From positions 62,001 through 126,000 of the forward strand of contig NZNC01000003.1 in NCBI GenBank assembly GCA_002692965.1: 64,000 bases of DNA. Reading direction: 5' to 3'. The translations under genes and the position numbers were made by a program. The stretch is from Haliea sp. Lineage in GTDB: Bacteria; Pseudomonadota; Gammaproteobacteria; Pseudomonadales; Halieaceae. This document shows, in pieces, positions 60,507-64,000 of this stretch. The stretch's first letter is position 1, and each line of letters begins with the position of its first letter. A model generated the notes under the pieces. It was not told the DNA's origin, ran no database searches, and saw nothing but the letters and a program-made list of their open reading frames with translations.

Positions 60507-62207
60507 GTGTATCAGGAACTCCGTCAGGCCTGGCAGGAGCTGACTGCTCCCGGGCAACTGTTTGAAGTCACCAGCGCACAGGTCAACGGCGCGCCAGTGC
60601 GCTGCTATGCGCATGCGCCACCGTCCCTGCGCGAATTCTGGCTGGGCACCGCCGGCCACGGCGACAAGGACTACCTGGTCTTCGAGGACGAGCGCTGCGA
60701 CTACCGGCAGGCCCATGAATTCGTCGCCAGCATCGGCCAGTGGCTGCATGGCGCGGGGGTGCGCCCGGGCGACCGCGTGGCGATCGCCATGCGCAACTAT
60801 CCCGAGTGGATGCTCGCCTACTGGGCGATCACCTCCATGGGGGCGGTGGTGGTGGGCATGAACGCCTGGTGGGTGGCCCACGAGATGCAGTTCGCCCTGG
60901 AGGACTCGGCGCCACGGGTGCTGATCTGCGACCGCGAGCGCCTGCAGCGCTTCGCCGAGATTCGCGACGGCTTTCCTGAACTGCAGGTGGTGGCGGTGCG
61001 CCTGCGCGATGCCGCCCCGGCCTGGACCACCGACTGGGTGGATGTGATCAACGCGCCGCCGGAGCTGCCGGAGGCGGCGATCGATCCCGACGACGACGCC
61101 TGCATTTTCTACACCTCGGGCACCACCGGCCGCCCCAAGGGGGCCCGGCTGACCCACCGCGGCTGCCTCAACAATGTGCTCAACATCGCCTTCATCAACA
61201 CCGTGCAGCCCATCGCCCTGGCGCGGGCCCGCGGCGCGGAAGCGCCGGCCCCCGGCAGCACGCCGGCGCCCAACTCCCTGGTGGCTACACCCCTGTTCCA
61301 CGTCACCGCCAACAACTGTGTTGCCCACGCCACCACCCTGGCCGGGGGCAAGCTGGTGCACATGTACAAGTGGGATCCGCTGGAGGCGCTGCGGCTGATC
61401 GAGCGGGAGCGGGTCACCACGTTCAACGGGGTGCCGATGATGGTGCGCGAGATGCTCATGCACCCGCGCTTCGGCGACTTCGACACCGCGTCGCTATCGG
61501 TGCTCGGGGGTGGCGGTGCCGCGGTACAACCGGACCTGGTGAGCAAGATCCAGCAGCAGACCCGGGGCGCGCGGCCCAACACCGGCTACGGGATGACGGA
61601 AACCTGCGGCATCATTGCCGCCGTGTCGGCGGAGTTCTTCGCCGAGAAGCCCGAGAGCGTGGGCCCGGCACTGCCCACCTTCGAGGCCAAGTGCGTGGGG
61701 CCCCGCGGCGAGGACCTGCCCGCCGGCGAGATCGGCGAGTTGTGGGTGCGCGGAGCGCCGGTCATCAAGGGTTATCTGAACCGGCCCGAGGCCACCGCGG
61801 AGTCGATCACCGAGGGCTGGTTGCACACCGGCGATATCGCCTGGATGGACGCGGACGGCTTCATCTTCCTGGTCGACCGGGCCAAGGACATGGTCCTGCG
61901 CGGCGGCGAGAACGTCTACTGCGCCGAGGTGGAGAATGCCCTGTTCGCCCACGACGCCGTGGCCGAGTGTGTGGTGTTTGCGGTTGCCGACGAGCGCCTG
62001 GGCGAGGAGGTGGGTGCCGCCATCCACCTGCGCCAGGGCGCCAGCGTGGACGCGGAACATTTGCGGGCCCACTGTGCGGGCCTGCTGGCGGCCTTCAAGG
62101 TGCCGCGCTACCTGTGGTTCCTCGACCAGCCGCTGCCCCGCAATGCCAATGGCAAGTTTCTCAAGCGCGAGCTGCGGGAGCAGTTGCGGGTCGAGGACGC
62201 CTGCTGA
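60507..62207 (+). CDS. class I adenylate-forming acyl-CoA ligase
   Basis: A 566-residue AMP-binding enzyme that makes an acyl-CoA from a free acid, ATP and CoA. Motifs: FYTSGTTGRPKGARLTHRG (A3), TGYGMTETCGIIAAVSAEF (A5), LHTGDIAWMDADGFIFLVDRAKDMVLRGGENVYCAEVENAL (A7-A8) and the C-terminal Lys region LPRNANGKFLKRELREQL. It is related to long-chain or steroid/fatty acid CoA ligases. GTG start, with GCGAGGCG upstream. Its stop TGA is immediately followed by the fpr stop on the other strand. The APH-like gene on the other side is divergent. Confidence 0.93.
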   Translation: MYQELRQAWQELTAPGQLFEVTSAQVNGAPVRCYAHAPPSLREFWLGTAGHGDKDYLVFEDERCDYRQAHEFVASIGQWLHGAGVRPGDRVAIAMRNYPEWMLAYWAITSMGAVVVGMNAWWVAHEMQFALEDSAPRVLICDRERLQRFAEIRDGFPELQVVAVRLRDAAPAWTTDWVDVINAPPELPEAAIDPDDDACIFYTSGTTGRPKGARLTHRGCLNNVLNIAFINTVQPIALARARGAEAPAPGSTPAPNSLVATPLFHVTANNCVAHATTLAGGKLVHMYKWDPLEALRLIERERVTTFNGVPMMVREMLMHPRFGDFDTASLSVLGGGGAAVQPDLVSKIQQQTRGARPNTGYGMTETCGIIAAVSAEFFAEKPESVGPALPTFEAKCVGPRGEDLPAGEIGELWVRGAPVIKGYLNRPEATAESITEGWLHTGDIAWMDADGFIFLVDRAKDMVLRGGENVYCAEVENALFAHDAVAECVVFAVADERLGEEVGAAIHLRQGASVDAEHLRAHCAGLLAAFKVPRYLWFLDQPLPRNANGKFLKRELREQLRVEDAC

Positions 62208-62981
62208 TCAGGACTCCACGAAGGCCCGCTCGATCACGTAGTGGGCCGCCTTGCCGTGACGGGATTCGGTGAAGCCGCGGGCGTCCAGCAGGCCGCTCAG
62301 GTCCTTGAGCATGGAGGGGCTGCCGCAGAGCATGAAGCGGTCGTGCTCGGGGTCGATGTCCCCCAGGCCGAGATCCGCCGGGAGCTTGCCGCTCTCGAGC
62401 AAGGTGGTCAGGCGGCTGGTATTGCGGAAGGGCTCGCGGGTGACCGTGGGGTAGTAGAGCAGTTTCTCGCGCACCGCCTCGCCCAGGTACTCGTGTTCCA
62501 GGAGCTCCTGGGTGATGGTGTCCTGGTAGGCCAGCTCCGACACCCAGCGCACCCCGTGGGTGAGGATGACGCGGTCGAAGCGCTCGTAGATCTCCGGGTC
62601 GCGGATGATGCTCATGAAGGGCGCCAGGCCGGTGCCGGTGGCCAGCAGGTAGAGGTTCCTGCCGGGCAGCAGGTGGTCCATCACCAGGGTGCCGGTGGCC
62701 TTGCTGTTCACCAGCACCTCGTCGCCGGGCTGGATGCCCTGCAGCTTTGAGGTCAGCGGGCCATCGGGAACCTTGATGCTGAAAAACTCCAGCTCGTCCT
62801 CATAGTTGGCGCTGGCCATGCTGTAGGCTCGCAACAAGGGGCGTCCCTCGTGCTCCAGGCCGATCATGGTGAAATGCCCGTTCTCGAAGCGGAACGCGGG
62901 GTTGCGGGTGGTGCGGAAACTGAACAGCCGGTCGGTCCAGTGGTGCACTGAAGTGACCTGTTCGCGCAGCAATGTTGCCAT
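62208..62981 (-). CDS. fpr: ferredoxin-NADP(+) reductase
   Basis: A 257-residue bacterial FNR that moves electrons between NADPH and ferredoxin or flavodoxin. FAD contact is in RAYSMASANYEDELEFFSIKV, and NADP binding in LYLLATGTGLAPFMSIIRDP and VILTHGVRWVSELAY, with CGSPSMLKDL further on. The C terminus ends AHYVIERAFVES, as in the subclass where the last residue is not an aromatic stacker. The start ATG 62981 follows GGGAGGT. The divergent neighbour is a LysR regulator, as for the finR-fprA pair in Pseudomonas. Confidence 0.94.
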   Translation of the reverse strand: MATLLREQVTSVHHWTDRLFSFRTTRNPAFRFENGHFTMIGLEHEGRPLLRAYSMASANYEDELEFFSIKVPDGPLTSKLQGIQPGDEVLVNSKATGTLVMDHLLPGRNLYLLATGTGLAPFMSIIRDPEIYERFDRVILTHGVRWVSELAYQDTITQELLEHEYLGEAVREKLLYYPTVTREPFRNTSRLTTLLESGKLPADLGLGDIDPEHDRFMLCGSPSMLKDLSGLLDARGFTESRHGKAAHYVIERAFVES

Positions 62982-63033
62982 GGTGCTGATACCTCCCTGA
63001 GTGGATGGCGACAGCATAGGCGCCCACCTTATA

Positions 63034-63077
63034 TCGGTAAATCAGTTTTTTCTGGTATTCTATTGCGGAAAAACCGA
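63034..63077. promoter_or_regulatory. nested inverted repeats in the fpr-lysR divergent spacer
   Basis: In the 128-bp spacer an outer repeat TCGGT (63034-63038) and ACCGA (63073-63077) encloses an inner repeat TTTTTTC (63046-63052) and GGAAAAA (63067-63073). The region is far AT-richer than its flanks. Such palindromes with a T-rich and A-rich arm are the form of LysR-family operators, so it is the probable binding site of the regulator at 63110 over the divergent promoters. Confidence 0.55.
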
Positions 63078-63109
63078 ATAGTGCGCAGTTTGCCCGGGGA
63101 GGTTCTGCC

Positions 63110-64000
63110 ATGCGTTATACCCTGCGACAGCTGGAAGTGTTCCTCGCCACCGCCCGCCACGAGAGCGTCAGCCAGGCCGCCGTCGAACTCGCCCTGTCCC
63201 AGTCGGCGGTCAGCGGCGCCCTGCGCGACCTGGAAAAGCAGTTTGATGTGGTCCTCTTCGACCGGGTCGGCAAGCGGCTGTACCTGAGCGAGTTCGGGCG
63301 CGAGCTGCGCGCGCCGGCCGAGGACGTCCTGGCCCGGGCCCGGGAGCTGGAGCAGTCCCTCGGCGGCAGCAGCGTGCGCGGGCGCCTGCGGGTAGGGGCC
63401 ACGCTGACCATCGGCAACTATCTGGCGGTACCCATGATCGCCGCCTTCCGCGAGCGTTATCCGGAGGCGGATGTCCAGCTGGAGGTGGCCAATACGGCGA
63501 GCATCGCCGCGCGGGTGGCCGACTACACCCTGGACATGGGCCTGGTGGAGGGGGAGTTCAATCACCCGGACCTGTCCCTGCAGCCCTGGCGGGGTGATGA
63601 GCTCTGCGTGTTTGCCGCGCCCGGGCACCCGGTGCTGGCGCGGGGAGATCTCGATGACGCGGGCCTGGTGGCCCAGGACTGGATCCTGCGCGAGCCCGGT
63701 TCGGGCACACGCCAGGCCTTCGATCGCGCGATGCACGGTATACTGGCATCGATGAATGTGGTCCTGGAATTGCAGCACACGGAGGCGATCAAGCGCGCGG
63801 TCGAGGCGGGACTGGGGCTCGGCTGTCTCTCGCGCATCAGCCTGGAGGACGCCTTCCGCCGCGGTTCCCTGGTGCCCGTGGCCGTCCCCGGGCGGGACCT
63901 GCGGCGCGGCCTGGGCATCCTCTTGCACCGCCAGAAGTACCAGGGGCCGGCGCTGCGCGCCTGGCTGGCCCTGTGCCGGGAGCGCGGGGAGGCCGGCGCA
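63110..64000 (+). CDS. LysR family transcriptional regulator, 3' end outside window
   Basis: An open frame of 297 codons that continues past the end of the window. The N-terminal winged helix-turn-helix is LRQLEVFLATARHESVSQAAVELALSQSAVSGALRDLEKQFDVVLFDRVGKRLYLSEFGRELRAPAEDVLARARELEQ. The C-terminal effector domain follows (RLRVGATLTIGNYLAVPMIAAFRERYPEADVQLEVANT). LysR regulators usually act on a divergent gene; here that is fpr, matching FinR control of fprA in Pseudomonas, where superoxide stress is the cue. Assignment as FinR is inference. Start ATG 63110 follows GGGGAGG. Confidence 0.9.
   Translation, partial: MRYTLRQLEVFLATARHESVSQAAVELALSQSAVSGALRDLEKQFDVVLFDRVGKRLYLSEFGRELRAPAEDVLARARELEQSLGGSSVRGRLRVGATLTIGNYLAVPMIAAFRERYPEADVQLEVANTASIAARVADYTLDMGLVEGEFNHPDLSLQPWRGDELCVFAAPGHPVLARGDLDDAGLVAQDWILREPGSGTRQAFDRAMHGILASMNVVLELQHTEAIKRAVEAGLGLGCLSRISLEDAFRRGSLVPVAVPGRDLRRGLGILLHRQKYQGPALRAWLALCRERGEAGA

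Noticed and set aside
1-64000. tRNA, rRNA, CRISPR arrays, insertion sequences, prophage or integrase genes
   Set aside because: None was seen; nearly all space is filled by ordinary chromosomal genes and no repeat-spacer pattern, transposase motif or attachment duplication was noticed by eye.

Overview
The window is GC-rich, densely coded DNA (about 60 genes, almost all gaps under 220 bp) from what looks like an aerobic marine gammaproteobacterium. The set of BtuB/BtuCDF, type II secretion GspAB, Fe-SOD, Fpr with a divergent LysR regulator, UrcA and many acyl-CoA enzymes would fit the Halieaceae (OM60/NOR5) group, but that placement is inference from gene content, not a phylogeny. No rRNA, tRNA, CRISPR array, insertion sequence or phage gene was seen. 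The window cuts a gene at each end: a start codon at 5 (minus strand) and a LysR regulator running off at 64000.

Layout. 1-7.2 kb: a MarR/crotonase pair, an LLM-class oxidoreductase overlapping a LuxR-type regulator, DUF1244, two lipoproteins (one FlgO-like) and a secreted amidohydrolase. 7.2-16.6 kb: sodB, fadE, a di-haem cytochrome c, metY, a Tat-exported molybdenum hydroxylase (iorAB type) and sstT. 16.6-24.8 kb: a minus-strand transport block with a BCCT carrier, an outer-membrane porin and an orphan solute-binding protein, then an MscS-family channel coupled to CorA. 24.9-32.4 kb: a Peptidase-MA-like protein, a YIP1 membrane protein, and a complete cobalamin scavenging operon btuB-cobO-btuC-btuD-btuF behind a recognisable cobalamin riboswitch.

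32.5-43.8 kb: DUF501, xdhC and mocA (maturation of molybdenum hydroxylases), an NTF2-like protein, DAHP synthase, a two-subunit sodium:solute symporter, a small lipoprotein, gspA-gspB, an alpha/beta hydrolase and an Ppx/GppA phosphatase. 43.9-50.6 kb holds the most interesting locus: a tight seven-gene minus-strand operon made of a DUF1445 protein, pxpA, pxpB, pxpC, a DUF4392 protein, a D-amino acid transaminase and alanine racemase. DUF1445 and DUF4392 are the two halves of the mammalian D-glutamate cyclase; here they flank 5-oxoprolinase genes, which suggests a D-amino acid to 5-oxoproline to glutamate salvage route.

50.6-64 kb: tesB-azlC-azlD, two acyl-CoA ligases, UrcA, a membrane-bound CadC-type regulator with TPR-like repeats, a patatin phospholipase with an unusual Lys/Ala-rich tail, a flavin reductase, an APH-fold phosphotransferase, and fpr divergent from a LysR regulator with a clear inverted repeat between them. 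Fatty-acid and acyl-CoA handling (crotonase, fadE, tesB, two ligases, patatin, APH-like protein) is the recurring theme. Starts were chosen from Shine-Dalgarno matches and gene overlaps; functions are assigned from remembered family motifs only.
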